This document shows, one piece after another, positions 11,672-24,631 of a stretch of DNA of 64,000 nt; positions within the stretch are counted from its first letter, which is position 1, and the number at the start of each line of letters is the position of its first letter. The translations under genes and the position numbers were made by a program. The DNA lies in NCBI GenBank assembly GCA_022496805.1, contig CM040104.1, forward strand, positions 6,609,650 through 6,673,649, in the 5' to 3' direction. Below the pieces are notes generated by a model that saw only the letters and a list, made by a program, of their open reading frames with translations, ran no database searches and was not told the DNA's origin. The stretch is from Pohlia nutans (taxonomy: Eukaryota; Streptophyta; Bryopsida; Bryales; Mniaceae).

Positions 11672-13115
11672 CAAGGTGTTGAACACGACATTGAAGACGT
11701 CTAGTAGATCTCTACATTTGCCATATAGGCATATTTTCAAAATATCCATAGAATATGCTCTAATATTCTAGAGCTAATGAATATTACTAAGATCAATTTA
11801 CGTTATGAAAGAAGTGACAAATAGTCATCATTCCCTTCATTGCAAAAGGGATGCTACACCAAACTAAGAGTTTTCTTTCAGCCCAGGTTTGAATGACCAA
11901 AACTTGAATATAAACGCTTTATCTTATATTATTGAATGGATTCAACCCTAACTAATGTTCTTTGGGTTAAGAACATTGATTGTAACTGAGTTTGGTGAAC
12001 AAGAGTTCTCACAGTTACAAATGGCTAAATTTGTTTTCTCTTATTCTTCATCTCAACCATTAAAAATGTCCCACCAAACCTATATTCATGATGAGGTTAG
12101 GAAAGTCTAGCGTACATGAAGGTAAGATTTGGACAACCTAGTATCAAAATTGAATTCCTACATCAAACTTTGAGAGGTCCACATCACCCTAGATTAATCA
12201 CAAGATTACATGTGACATTTTTTGACAAGACTTAATTGGATTTTATTAAGATTGATTTTATGACAAGTCTATAGGACAATTTAAGTGGTCTAAGCCACTT
12301 CCACTTTGAAAACTCATTGTAGTTACTCATTTACAAATTCAATTAATTTCTTGTAGAATCATCATTTTCAATAGCTAAATGCTACAAAATTACTTAACCT
12401 TGAAAAAAGTGCCCTCAAATTTGCTTGTATTGCTTATTTTGACAGTTTTCGGTGTTTTTTACCTTAAAACCCCACTTTATATTAGGGCCTAATTTTTGCC
12501 CCCATCCTTCAATCTCCATCGAAACATATTTTTCACACAAAGAATGGAAGAATAGACACTAGCTATCCAAGATTCAAGGCATCATCAATGATTCCACAGA
12601 CCTCTATAAAGAATATCACAATTGCTAGTCTGTCAACATCATCAAAGCCCAAGTGCATAAAAGCAAAAAGGTAGGACGCCCATAATCACAACTAACCCAA
12701 AATCACCACTCAAATCATATACATATACATATACATATTGATCAGAAGCTAGGATGTAGACCACCTAAAAAGTAAATAAGAAACTTTAAATATTTATTCG
12801 AATCACAAGATAATCACAAGAACTACCGGTATTCTCATCGCCAAAAGTATATTTTGGGCGTCTTTAACAAGTCAAACATGCAGGCACCCACTCAAGATAC
12901 TCGAAACCAATCCATAAGCAATCAATTCTCTGAATTTTTGGTTAAAGAGCTGCTTCTATGACTTCATTGAAACGCACCTGCAATGTCTTACTAGGTCTTT
13001 GTGATAAAACTTGCAGAGACTTGGTGCAAGTTAAAACTCATTTGACCAAAGAGGGCTCTCTTCTTTCTCCCAGTACAGTACAGTACAGTACAGAGGACGA
13101 AGCACAATTTGGCTA
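11672..13115. other. Intergenic, no gene seen
   Basis: AT-rich sequence with scattered stops in all frames. It holds only a short (CATATA)n run near 12718 and, at 13075–13094, a CAGTA repeat next to the 3' end of the following gene. Confidence 0.5.
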
Positions 13116-14359
13116 CTATTTCTCAATTTCCATGGCAATAGCTTGTGCTGCCTTGGCCTTGGTTGTTGCAGAAAGCTGCATCCTCTTCTTCCCGACCTTG
13201 AAAGACTTCTTCTTGATTTGCTTGTCAACCTTGCCGACCTTGCTGACCTTGCCGGAATCAACCTATCAATAACCACAAAGTACATCAGTGCATCACAGTC
13301 AAAAATGCAACACGTACTTCAGCAAGGACTTACTGTTTACTTCGCAAGTACTGGAAAATTTCCAGAAAATCAATTGTCGTTATGCACAATCGATTTTTAA
13401 CTAGTTAGGACATACATAGGGTTTCTTTTTTCGCTTTGGGTTTTATGCATACACTTTGGATAGGACTTTGTCACCTTCAACACCGGGTCTGAACGGCAGG
13501 TCTTCTATACTACTGTCCCAATTGCCATTATACACAACCAATTCTGAAACTAATTTGTCAGTTAGCAGGAAATTTCTCTGTACCTTCATACTGTTTTCTA
13601 CTTTAATTTTCTTCTTTTCTGCTTTCTTCGCTTTCTTCTCTTGATCTTCCTTCTCACCTGCACCAACACCAGAAAACAGCTTTTTCAAAAAACTGCAGAT
13701 TCCCAGCTCTCTCCTTCGTCAACGTACTGAATAACTATCATGCCAGTAGAACAAAGCAGCCCTTCACCCCTAAAGGACCAAGGAGCCTGACTCAGGCCTC
13801 ATTCACTAATTATGGTGATATAAAATTTGGTTCCCTTAGAATGTGTTTTTCACAATATGATTGATTAGACTTGTCATTTTTAAACCATGAATACTTGGTC
13901 CATTACGGGTTAAGATATCAAAGAAGCGTCCCACAAGGCACAAAGGCACTCCCACGACTGTCCAATTACGCACTCACCTAAACCCTAATCCACTGCTGCA
14001 CTGCAGTGCTTTCAAAATTAAAAAGCAGAATCCTTGTAAACAAACTCACAACTCTCTTGCCAGACACAGAAAACAAAGTACAAATTGGCCTCCTCAGTCC
14101 ATAGACCACCCCTACGCACTCAAAAAACCCTAATCGTCAACTGCCGTGTTTTCAACATAGGAAACCAGACTCCTTGCACAAATCAAAAAAATCTCCTGCC
14201 ATAGAGGAACCGGACACAGAAAACAAACTACAAACTAGCCTCGTCAACCTAATCCTAATTTTCAGCAAAGAGCCTGAGCAAGATTGACGAGAGGGACTTA
14301 CGCTTGAGATCAAAAATGTGCTGCTTGACGCGCGTGCTTAACTTATTCTTCTTCGACAT
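13116..14359 (-). CDS. Small Lys-rich protein, three exons (92 aa)
   Basis: I do not recognise the family. Exons are 14302–14359 (ATG at 14359), 13584–13657 and 13116–13262 (TAG at 13116). The joins use GTAAGT, GTACAG donors and CAG/TAG acceptors, and lengths 58, 74 and 147 sum to 93 codons with consistent phase. The protein starts MSKKNKLSTRVKQ, has a charged middle (EKEDQEKKAKKAEKKK) likely to be helical, and ends with KKKSFKVGKKRMQLSATTK...MEIEK. There is no membrane segment. Its size, charge and an AGGGTTTAGGGTTT telo-box 65–78 bp upstream of the ATG resemble small nucleolar or ribosome-assembly factors; that role is inference. Intron 2 contains nothing notable; intron 1 carries a TTAA element (13763–13914). 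A broken duplicate lies at 24091–24631. Confidence 0.7.
13763..13914. mobile_element. TTAA-type MITE, family A, degraded ends
   Basis: Ends read TTCACCCCTAAAGGACCAAG and (reverse complement) TTAACCCGTAATGGACCAAG. The inside matches 38249–38473 and 48810–49047 in reverse orientation ('atgacaaatt', 'ttttgtatca'). It sits in intron 1 of the small Lys-rich gene. Confidence 0.65.
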
Positions 14360-14423
14360 TTTTCTCGATCGATGACGACTAGGAAGACTCCACCAAGTAG
14401 ACAGATTCTCCGCGAAGTGACGG

Positions 14424-14437
14424 AGGGTTTAGGGTTT
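14424..14437 (-). promoter_or_regulatory. Double telo-box upstream of the small Lys-rich gene
   Basis: AGGGTTTAGGGTTT, 65–78 bp before the ATG at 14359. Telo-boxes are known from plant promoters of ribosomal protein and other translation genes, where they accompany proliferation-linked expression. The same motif is retained in the duplicate at 24669–24684. Confidence 0.6.
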
Positions 14438-14579
14438 TGTGGCAGGTTACCAAGGCTGGACGGATGAGCAGCGTCGGCCCCTTTACTCTGTGCGTCCAAG
14501 TTCATCGATGCAGTGCTGCAAATAAAGCATCTCCACTCGCACGGTAAAATTTTACCACGGTAAAACTTTATCACTACAT

Positions 14580-16543
14580 TGATTATTCCATTTAGAGCGT
14601 GTGATACATCAGAAAAGTTGGGCCAGACTATTTTGGTGCCATTTTGACACCAAATACCGCATACAGGTCATTTTAGTGTCATTTTATCCGTATTATTGTA
14701 CTAGGTTGGTATCGAGGTTGGCACTAAATTATTTTAATTGCATTTCAATGCACCATCATAGCACCATGTTCACATGCCTTGAAGTTCCTGATGTACTAAT
14801 TACTAAGGCATGCACTATTTTGCAAAATCTCAAAAGTAGTGAGGAGTGAAATTAATATTGAGTGGCTGAAATCTTCATATTTTGCTAATTTTACATCATA
14901 ATGATATTTAGTATCACCTTCATTGATTTTTCACATACACTATAAACCCCCCTCACTAAATGGGATAATTAGTGTAGTTGGGTCACCTCGTAAGTCACTT
15001 GCTTATCCCACCTGTGCCACTCACTATATTAACTTCGTACCAATCATTTGTCTCCTAGTGTGCAAAAGTACAAAGAATCTTCAACATTTATTATTCGATT
15101 TACTGATTGTAAAATAAAAAGTAATATGTGTCGGAACTGCACAACTACAGCAAAAAACTTTCTTGAGAAAGCTATTCTCCAGAGAAAAGTGAATCTTTTG
15201 GCAAGTGCAAGCATTGATTGTTTGTTTTCCATCCATAAAATACCATCCTCATCAAAGAACTAGTGGAGATTCTCTAAGTATTGTGTGGATTGCCATGATT
15301 TCATCCATGTCATGGCATTTGATTACATTTTCATTTTTTCAATTAGTTCTTTTATTTTTATAAAACTCTATCTCGTCCCAACAACTCTTTAACACACTTT
15401 TTGAAACCCCTCTTTGCAATAGGGCTTACCAATACATTGCAATAGCCAATAGGTGTCACGGTGCTAATGTTCATTAAAATGGCTTGTCTCAAACTACCAA
15501 ACATTGTAGCATATAAATCTAGAGTTGTGAAATTTTTAACAAACTCACAGTCTAGATCTAAGGTTCTAAAATAGCTTATGAAAAAAATCCAATTTCTTGA
15601 AAAAAAATCATCTTAACAATATGATGATTTGATTGGGTAAAGTAGTAGTAATACAAATATGAAGTTAATGCCATTATAGCACATATAGAAATAAATCGTT
15701 CAATCCTAGAATATTATTGGAGTGTCAAAATTTAATGAAACAACTTGCACTACAATTCTTTTTCATTTGAGAGAAAAATTCATCTCTGATTTCAATTAAT
15801 ACCCTCAATTAGAATGTAGGATCAAGAACAAGTGTTGATTTTAGATTCAATTACCTTGTATGGAACATTGTACATTGACCTTATCACACAAGAAAAAAGA
15901 AAATGAGATGGAAGGTGTCGATTGGTTTTCACAAGCAATGCACTACCACATGAGAGGAAAAGAAGCATTTCTTCAACGATGACTCCTACTAACTTTCTAA
16001 CTTTGCTTTAACTTTACAAATCATATGTAGCACCTTTTGAGTGACATGTCAACAAAGGAAATTGTAACACGGTCCGAGGCACTACTCCCTAGAAAGTTCC
16101 TTTAAGTGTGAGAAAAATAATCAGAAGAGTAGAAAAGGTCACGTAGGTGTAGTAAGGCCCTTAGATTGGAAGAATTCAAACAACTAGATATTATGCTATG
16201 CTACAAATGGCCCAAACCACCCAACTTGGATTTGAGAGGGATGGGCTTCTTCTTAGTTGACCAAGTTTTTTTGTTTTTCCATGAGCTGCAAGCTCCCATA
16301 ATTTTTTCTTTTGATGTCACCCAAAAAGAACACGGTATGATTCTCGAAACTAATTCAAACCTATAAAGTTGATGAGTCGTCATTGAATAAATGTTTCCAT
16401 TCCTCTTGTGGGTAGCCCAATGCTAGAAAGGACCAATTGACACATTCCATCTCAATTCCTTTCCATTCATCATATTGTTTGGATATAATTCTTGCATGAA
16501 AAGCATTCCAAGATTCAATCACGTAAACAGTTTTGTTCCATAC
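14580..16543. other. Intergenic, no gene seen
   Basis: Only short frames, none with recognisable domain or splice structure. No clear terminal inverted repeats found by eye. Confidence 0.45.
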
Positions 16544-17109
16544 TTAACCATTTAGGATCAACCGTCCATTTTTTGGACCTTGTACAAATTTCATCCATGT
16601 TTTCTCATCCATCATGCACTTTTTGTAAGGAAAAGGAATATAACAAAATTCTATGGCAAGATAGTTTCATGTATGTGTGATCTGATTAGAAAGGGGATGA
16701 TTTGTGAAATTTTTATCCCTCATTTCGTGTTGAAGTGATTCACCAAAAATTTCAAATTTTTTTGTCTAAATGTGCTCTTGAAAAAATAAACTTGTCAACC
16801 AAAAAATCTCCAAAAATCACTACACTTAGAGTATTACATTTCAACCCATCACAAAACTATCATCCACAAATTATCAATATCTTAATTGTAATTGAATTAC
16901 AAAATATTTTTGTATTTAAAGTTTCAAATTTTATACAAAAATATTGGTGATAGCAATCGTAGATCTAACTGTATGGATAGAACCTAAATTTTATAATGTA
17001 CAACTTTTATTCATACATCAAGTTCAAAATATCCCTCTTAGTTGCAATCTATAATGCATCTTTGCAAAACCATCAAATTTGGAGAGGAGTGAGGACGTTT
17101 AGAGGTTAA
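16544..17109. mobile_element. TTAA-type MITE, family B
   Basis: Starts TTAACCATTTAGGATCAACC (degraded) and ends GACGTTTAGAGGTTAA. Its inside ('gatgcatctttgcaaaac', 'tcatccatcatgcac') matches the copies at 33363, 38470 (more diverged) and 43731. The right-hand TTAA is shared with the next element. Confidence 0.75.
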
Positions 17110-17634
17110 CGTCCAAATCCACCACCAATTTCAAATGTGTTATAACATGTTTGACGAATCACAAAAATGGAGTTGATGTAGAAATAAAAGTTGTGCATCT
17201 CAATGTGTGGATCACTTCTGTACAATTTGAATTTTCATATTTTTTCATTAATGTTATTAAATTAATTTTGCAAGGTTTTCTTTTGAAATTCACTTTAAAA
17301 TCCCAAATTAACTATTTTTATTTTTAAAATATATATCGAACTTGGAATAATATGCACTACGAGATGGTATAATTTCCATTATTTGATTCTACTTCATTTG
17401 GAAAATCATTGTTAAGGTCTCACTTTTTGAACTAAGAATGAAACTTGACACAAACCAATTTTTTCATTACAAAAAAAATCACAATATCTTATTTTGAAGA
17501 TCCATACCATACAAATGTAGCACAAGAACTAAGGAAAATTTGGATGAATGAAGAATTGTACATGATGTAATCGAGAGAAGGCTTACAATCTGGTCATCGT
17601 TCATTATATGGATGCATGCGCGTCAAAGGGTTAA
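17106..17634. mobile_element. TTAA-type MITE, family C
   Basis: Starts TTAACGTCCAAATCC and ends CGCGTCAAAGGGTTAA. The inside matches 52228–52765 ('aaaatggagttgatgt', 'cattacgagatggtat' equivalents). It shares one TTAA with the family B copy on its left and one with the family A copy on its right. Confidence 0.75.
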
Positions 17635-17825
17635 TCCCTAGAGGTCAAAGGATTTATATTTGTTTCAAATTCCATTTTTTGCAACGAAGAACATCGCATG
17701 TATTGGTCAAGAAACAAATTCATTTGAACAAAAGGAAGTTCACATAGGACACACTCAAAACTGCTAAAAAAACAAAAAAAACATGATGAGGACCAATTTG
17801 GGCTTCTTGGTCCATTAGGGGTTAA
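17631..17825. mobile_element. TTAA-type MITE, family A
   Basis: Starts TTAATCCCTAGAGGTCAAAG and ends CTTGGTCCATTAGGGGTTAA. Internal phrases ('aacaaaaggaagttcaca', 'aaaactgcta') match 38249–38473 and 48810–49047. Third member of a chain of abutting elements. Confidence 0.7.
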
Positions 17826-18235
17826 CAGTCGTGTTGCAGAAAGATCTGCTCGGATTCTTCTTTAAGGAGATTCAGATTCCTCCTACTTCAAAGCTGCTCC
17901 AAATTCAAGAGTAAAGCATGTTGAAAACTCACAAACCAAAATTATAGCTTGAGAGAAATATTGTTTTAGAAAAAATGAAGATGAAACTCGTTATAAAAAC
18001 TCTCAATCATCACGCCTTGACAACTACTACAAGACACTCTCTGAAGTCTAATTTGTTCCTAAAATACGCCGAGCTCTTTGCTACGTTTTGAATAACTCAC
18101 GTCTGTTTCCAGCAATTTCAAGTTTGGTTTTTTCCTGCAGAGAAACATGTAAACCGGGTGTTGCAGTCCTAATTATCTACCAAAAAAAATGACAGTGAGT
18201 CCAACAAGGAAAGCGGACCTACAGTGTCGTCTCTG

Positions 18236-21200
18236 TCATTTTCTTCTCATCTTCAAGAGCTTCAAAGCAAGAGCTTCCTTTTCAGCTAATGACAACTCCT
18301 CGAGATCAGAAGGATAATCTTCCATGGTATCTTCCTTAGGCCGACGTCCTTTCTTCTCCACTGGCTGAGCATCTGAGTCATCAGGCTCTTGTGCATCATC
18401 ACTGCCACTGTCATCACTACCCTCTTGAGCTGTTCGCCGATATTTCCTTCGCTGTCTTTCCTTGATGTTCTCACCATCACTCTCACCACCACTCTCATCA
18501 GTGTCTCCACCGCTGTCTGCTACTTCATCTTCATCATCTTCATCGTCTGTTTCTTCACGGAGCTTTTGCTTCAGCTTCGTTCTCTTCTCCCGAAGCCTTT
18601 GCTTCTCTTGAACACGATCCTCCTTGTCTCTCTGCTTCATTTCCATCTTCAACTGTTTGAACCGTTCATTGGCTGCTTCTGCAATTTCGTTGCTCACACC
18701 TGTATGTAACCCATTTACACAGGTTAGAAACAACTACATAGCCCTGCTAAATACAAAAATAATTACCAATTCTATGAGGAAAAGGTGAATCTGAGTGCCC
18801 AAAGGGCCAAAAGTGGCGACTTTCATATCTATAGGAGTTCAAATTAACCATTTAGGAAGCATGTTCATTGAAGGTAAAAAATTGTACACAACTTCTGTAC
18901 ATATTGAAACTTACAATTTATGTACATATTTCTGTTTTGGAAGTTCCTATTATCAACTGTTTGCTTCCAAAGTGGAATTTCTATTTTTAGCTTGGGTACT
19001 TATAGGGTTAACCCTTAAAGGACATACTAAGCCCCTCAGGCTTAGTTTTCTCAGTTTTCTAACCACATTGACCATGAATTGCTAATAATGGACAACTTGT
19101 CTTTATGACTTGTTTCAGGCATCATCCGTGACAAGAATAGTATGAGCCTACATTTTTAGACTGTAGGTTACTTCTATATTTTGAGGTTAAAACTCAAAAA
19201 CACTCCTTTCTTCTAAATTAGGAAATGTCCTTGAAGGGTTAATGGAAACATGGACTGTGGAATGGAAATATCAACACAGCAAAGTGCATAATTTCTAGGA
19301 CACTGGTGAAGAATCAAACAAACTAATATCAGGGTCAGTAGTACCTGGTGGCGCATTGAGTACTTCTTTGCTCTGTTGAGCAAGAGCAGCAAGAGGAGGC
19401 ATAGCAACACCCTCGTCATCAAACACCATACGACCGGCTCCAGCCCGGGCCGGATCTATCTTTAACTTGTTCTTTTTCAAAACTTTCACACCCGCGCTGC
19501 AAGGACGGAAATTACAACCAGTTAGCAGAGTTGAGGAAGACTTAGAACTAACCCTTCTAAACTGATATTACGACAAATAAACCACGTATTAAGAGAGTGC
19601 CTCTGCTGATTGAAGTCTCACCTCTTCACTTTCATTTGTTTGGCCTCAACCTCTTCCTCATCCGCTCGGGGTTTCTTCTTCGTCATAAACTCATCTGCAG
19701 CTACCTGCTCTCTAGGTCTTTTCTTCGTCAAAAATTCATCCGCGTCACTATCATCCTCACCGCCCCCACCCTCCTCATCATCATCACTATCATGTGCTCT
19801 AACTTTATCAAATGCAGATGAGAGAACATCGTTATTTTTCCGAGCAAACAGCCGATCCAACTTATTCTTCTTCTTCTTCTCCACAGGGCCAGTCGCTGCT
19901 GTCTCCTCTTTGTCATCTCCAGTGATCATACGCTCGGCCTCCTCTTCACCACCATTTTCCTCGTCACTTCCTTCATCACTCACATCCTGGACAAAACTCA
20001 AGTCGATTCATTCCAATATCCAAGATAAAACAAAAACACATAATTATCTTGTGCAAGCTTCAAAACACCTCGTAGGAAAATAAGGAACACGATGCTAAAG
20101 AACACGTTGAATAAGCCGGATGCTCAAGCAATTCATTGCCAATGAACCATCAAGGTAACAAAATATAGGAAAATCTATTCTCCTTGAAACGCCATCATTC
20201 TCAAAAATAATGCACTAGTCATACTACGAATAGAAGTAAAGAGGTTTGCGAATTGGTGTAGACGAAGGAAATAGTTAGAGGTACTAGAGAAAACTGTAAA
20301 CTATCTGCCCCACCACTGACTGCAAAACTTCAGTAAAATAGTTACCTGGTCTGAACCTTGAATATTCTTACCACCCTTCACCTTTCTCTTCAAGAACCGA
20401 ATGCGTGGGGTGGTGGGCAATCCCAAGGATGCGGCATACGCCTCGTGTGGAAGCTGAGTTACGTCAAATATTGACTTATCTGCACGTACATGTATGGAGC
20501 GTAGATATGTTGTAAACGCACGTTGTGCCATGTACTTCAGGTCCGGGTCTTTAGACAACAATCCAGCGAGAGCCCCTGATACAGGTTGAACCTTTTCCTT
20601 ATTTGCCTGCCACATTTCCAATGTAGAAAAAGGTACCAAATAGAGTCAATCACAGCATTGAAAAAGCATTGAGGAAACTAAAAGCTTGATGTAAATTATA
20701 AATGAAACGCATAGCTTATCGGTTGTGCCTTAACAGAAGAGAAGACGGAGCTCAGAGAATGTTAACATGTCCCAGAGAAAACCTAACAGCTAATTGATGC
20801 ACTAGCACAATCCATTCAAGCAAACATCAACTAAAAACTAGACTCACCTTGATCAACTTCACAGGAATCTTTGCTGCTTCCAACGCAGCTAGCATCGGCT
20901 GCTCCGACGGTGAAAGAAAGAGAAGAGAGTGACCACTTGCGGTATATCGAGCAGTACGCCCCACTCTGTGAATGTAAGTGGGGACATCCTCAGGGCAATC
21001 CACCTGATTCATGTAACACCATGGATTTGATGAGAAGAAAGACCACACAGAAAGTCGCTTAAAACCTAAGAAAGGTCACATTTAAGGATTCAGACAGTAA
21101 GTCAAGACTGAGATTCTAACGAGAGACAATGACTTGAATGTTACCTGCAGAACCCAATCAACATCTGGGAAGTCCAATCCTCGTGCAGCCACGTCCGTAG

Positions 21201-23191
21201 CAAACATAAGTGCGTGCTTAGTTTCGTTAAATTTGTAAAATGTAACCATCCTCTGCATCTGTTTCATGCGCCCATGTAAGCATGACAAAGGTATACCAGG
21301 CCGCAGTCGTCGAAAAGCTTCATGTACAAACTTCACCTGCTCACCATCCACAACCAACTGTATAAGCATCACAGTAATGATAAAAAGTTGTGAAGCTCAA
21401 GGAAACAATAGTTGCTAAAGGTTGCTAAACAATAGTGTGTGGTAAGCATCATTTACCTGTTTGCAACTGGATAGGAAGACGAGCATCTTAGTATGAAGGT
21501 GTGTCTTCACGAAACTCCACAGCAAGTCCATTTTCTCATCCAACGGAACCATCATGGCAGTTTGTTGCAATCTGGCTGGTGTGGCAGCTGCAGATTCCGC
21601 ATGAACTGCCAAATACTCAGGGTCTCGTAAGCTCAGTCGAGCTAAATCCTTGACCGACCGTGTTTGTGTAGCTGAGAAAAGCATTGTCTGTCTCTCCTTC
21701 GGAAGCTGTCCTACTATGGCATTCAAACTGCCAGCAAAACCCATGTCCAAGATGCGATCTGCCTCATCCAGCACCAAAACCTGATTTCCATCACCATGCC
21801 AACCTTCAGCTTTTGGCTACAACTATAAGAAAATCAAGAAAAAACGCAAGAAATATCATGCCCAGGAAGTATGAATCTGCAAGCCATGTCAAAGCCACAC
21901 TGAGTAATTTCTAGAGGGTATTATCCTGCTTCACTCTAGTAGAAACCCCCCCTCTAGTAGAAACCCCCCCTCCCAGACAAACTCGCTGCATTAAACCTTG
22001 CCAATGTAAAATAGTATCTAATCAAACCCCACCGATTGTAGGTTTTCTAGAATACCTATGGCGGGTGGGCTCTCTACTAGTGACACAAACCATTGCCACA
22101 AAATCAGGGGCTGCATTCTATAATCCAAGATATAAGCAAGTAGGCCACATTCGAAACGATCACCCTGTGCCTTTCAATTCACCTGAAGCTGTGAGCAGTC
22201 GAAATTCGGCGTCTCATCCATATGTTGTAACAGCCGGCCAGGGGTGCACACCAGTATATTCAAATTGTTCACGGTTTCCTTCTCCGTGTCCACCCCCTTG
22301 CGCCCTCCTATAAGCAGCCCTGCACTAATGGAATGGTGCTTGCCCACTTTACGCAGCTCATCAAAAATCTGAATAGCGAGTTCTCGCGTAGGAGAGATAA
22401 TGATAGCGCCCACCCCATCGATGGAACCCCACTTTAATCGATACAGTTTCTCGATTACCTGCACATTCCACAGAATTGGCTCCTATAAGCATGAGCATCA
22501 TCCTGAAACTACTCTTTCAAATATATGTAGAGAAGACTTGCCATTGTGGAAAAAAATATGTGAAGGAGAAGGGGAAGTACTTGTTTTAAATGAAATTTGG
22601 ACGTTCGTCACTAATGCTCACATAATTATTAAATCATTTTACTAGTGGAAGGTTGAGACTCAATCGTCAAGAAGTTTCAAATCAGTGTTTGAATTTGCTA
22701 AGGGTGAGCATTCAATGGCAGGTTTACTGTGCTACATGAGAACACGGGACTCAGTTTGAGATTTGAATTTGCACCGGTAGCAGAAATGCCAGCGTTTTGC
22801 CGCTGCCGGTCTTCGCAGCTCCCAACACATCGTGTCCACAAAGTGCATGGGGTATCGCCGCTCTCTGAATAGCAGTCATATGCACGAATTTGTTCTCCTT
22901 CAAACCCCGCTGCGTCCGGTCCGACAGAGGCAGCCCTGTGAAATCCTTCGCTCCAGCGTAAGGCCGTAAAGCACCCTCATCAACCCCGGGTTGTTCCTTG
23001 GCGATGGCGAAGGCGAGAGGATTAGTCCCAGGCGCAGGCGCTCCAGCAGCAATTCGAGCATCCAGAGACTCAATCTCTTCCTGCTCGTCCACTCTCTTCC
23101 CCCTGAATTTCGCCCGATTCGCTTTCCCTTTCCCTGTGCCCCCTTGGCTCTTCACCCTCACAATCGCAGCAGTGCCTTTTCCCGGGGCCAT
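18236..23191 (-). CDS. RH32: DEAD-box ATP-dependent RNA helicase, DDX10/Dbp4 type (868 aa)
   Basis: Nine exons: 22775–23191, 22183–22458, 21457–21780, 21145–21336, 20848–21003, 20346–20606, 19622–19986, 19345–19496 and 18236–18699. All introns have GT–AG ends and the 2607 coding bases are in phase. ATG is taken at 23191. Motifs in order: Q motif near 100–110, AAKTGSGKT 125–133, PTRELA 162–167, TPGR 211–214, DEAD 236–239, SAT 267–269, ARGLD 390–394, HRVGRTAR 415–422. After the helicase core comes the DUF4217-like segment (exon 6) and an acidic/basic tail with long DDE and KKK runs, as in DDX10/Dbp4. In yeast and animals this nucleolar enzyme helps release U14 snoRNA during small-subunit rRNA processing; Arabidopsis RH32 is the probable orthologue. 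The length fits the family (human about 875). Introns contain TTAA and CACTA-like miniature elements but the coding sequence is clean. Confidence 0.95.
19009..19242. mobile_element. TTAA-type MITE in helicase intron
   Basis: Starts TTAACCCTTAAAGGACAT and ends ATGTCCTTGAAGGGTTAA, an inverted pair flanked by TTAA. It lies between exons 8 and 9 of the helicase gene. Its inside is unlike families A–C. Confidence 0.7.
21932..22082. mobile_element. CACTA-like miniature element in helicase intron
   Basis: Begins CACTCTAGTAGAAACC and ends CTCTACTAGTG. The end sequences recall CACTAGTAGAAA termini of plant CACTA transposons. A partial duplication of 'ctagtagaaaccccccc' sits at the left end. Target duplication unclear. 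Confidence 0.45.
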
Positions 23192-23307
23192 CGCAGCAGC
23201 GAATTGCAACACTCCAACCTAACAATACCACCAACTGCATATTAAGCAATAGCATCCACGCCACGATGAACGCAGCTTCACCTCTCCTCCCAGCTGACAG
23301 CTTCTAA

Positions 23308-23496
23308 ACCCCTAAAGGACCCAAGGATTCATGATTTTAAAATGACAAATTCAATTGATCGTATTGTGAAAATATAATTCAGATGGGACCAAATTTCATA
23401 TCACCGGAATCAGTGAAGAAAATTGCATGTGATGATACAAAACTACCTAGAAAAACATGAAGCCCAATTTGGGCTTCATGGTCCTTTAGAGGTTAA
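23308..23496. mobile_element. TTAA-type MITE, family A, just upstream of the helicase gene
   Basis: Starts AACCCCTAAAGGACCCAAGG and ends TGGTCCTTTAGAGGTTAA; inside matches 38249–38473. It lies about 115 bp upstream of the helicase ATG and so within its promoter or 5' leader. Confidence 0.75.
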
Positions 23497-24090
23497 AACC
23501 TCACAGAAACTCAGAAATTCGTCCATGATCTCAAAAAATGGAAAATATCAGGAGGTTCCTATACAACTTTAATACCTCAGTTGCCCGGAGATAGAATAAT
23601 AACGTCCACTGAAGCTTGAGTTATAGGCGGGGAAAAAAATCAGTAGGCCTTCAAAGAATTTCTCCACGACCGCAATCTAATTCATGTATTATATTTATTC
23701 CATCGCACCTGGCACACAAACATGAACATAAGAATGCAGAGAAAATTGTCATTGTATGTAATCGATTTTAAACTAGTTTGTACTACAGAGGACCTGAGCG
23801 AGTATAACATAGGGTTTCTTTTTTCAAAGCTTTGAAGACTCTACAGATGAAGATCCCAATCCCGTTTTCCAGGTACTCTTTCTAAGAGCCCTCATAAATC
23901 ACAAACCCTAAAGAGTGAAGCAAGTTAATCTAGTTGAGCTTTGGGTTTTATAAATACACTGGGATCCTCTGTACTTCGAATAGGATTGTGTTACCTTCAA
24001 CACCGGGTCTGCACGGCAGTTTTTCTATACTACTGTCCCAATTGCCAATTCTGAAACTAATTAGTCAATTAGCACGAAAATTCCTCGTAC

Positions 24091-24631
24091 CTTCATACTG
24101 TTCTTCTTTTCTGCTTTCTACACCTTCTTCTCTTGCTAACCTGCACAACCACCAGAAAACAACTTTTTTTTTAAACTGCAGATTCCCAGCTCCATACTCC
24201 CAGCACGAAGAAACACGTCTAAAGATATCAAAGAAGCGTCCCAGAGGGCACAGAGGCACCCCCACAATTGTCCAATTACGCACTCACCTAAACCCTAATC
24301 CTCTACTGCATTGCTTTCAAAATTAAAAAGCAGAATCCTTGTAAACAAACTCACAACTCGCGCGCCATAGAGGAACCGGACACAGAAATCAACTACAAAT
24401 TAGCCTCCTCAGCCCAAAGACCACCTCTACGCACTCAAAACAACCCTAATCCTCAGCTGCCGTCCTTCAATGTGGGAAACCAGACTCCTTGCACAAATTC
24501 AAAAAAATCTCGTGTCATAGAGTAACCGGACACACTACCCTCGTCAACCTAATCCTAATTTTGAGGTACTTACGCTACAGATGAAAAACGTAATGCTTGA
24601 CGCGCGTGCTCAACTCATTCTTCTTCGACAT
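24091..24631 (-). pseudogene. Broken duplicate of the small Lys-rich protein gene
   Basis: Exon 1 (24574–24631) starts MSKKNELSTRVKH but reaches a TAG just before the donor. Exon 2 (24091–24140) keeps the splice ends but is 24 bp shorter and has a stop at its start. Exon 3 is not found. The surrounding sequence 23750–24690 aligns with 13360–14440 in the same orientation, including the telo-box at 24669–24684, so this is a segmental duplicate on the other side of the helicase gene. Confidence 0.8.

Noticed and set aside
18389..18709. Plus-strand hydrophobic frames across helicase exons (also 19610–20083)
   Set aside because: They are antisense to the acidic/basic C-terminal exons of the helicase; poly-Asp/Glu/Lys reads as Ser/Phe/Leu in reverse.
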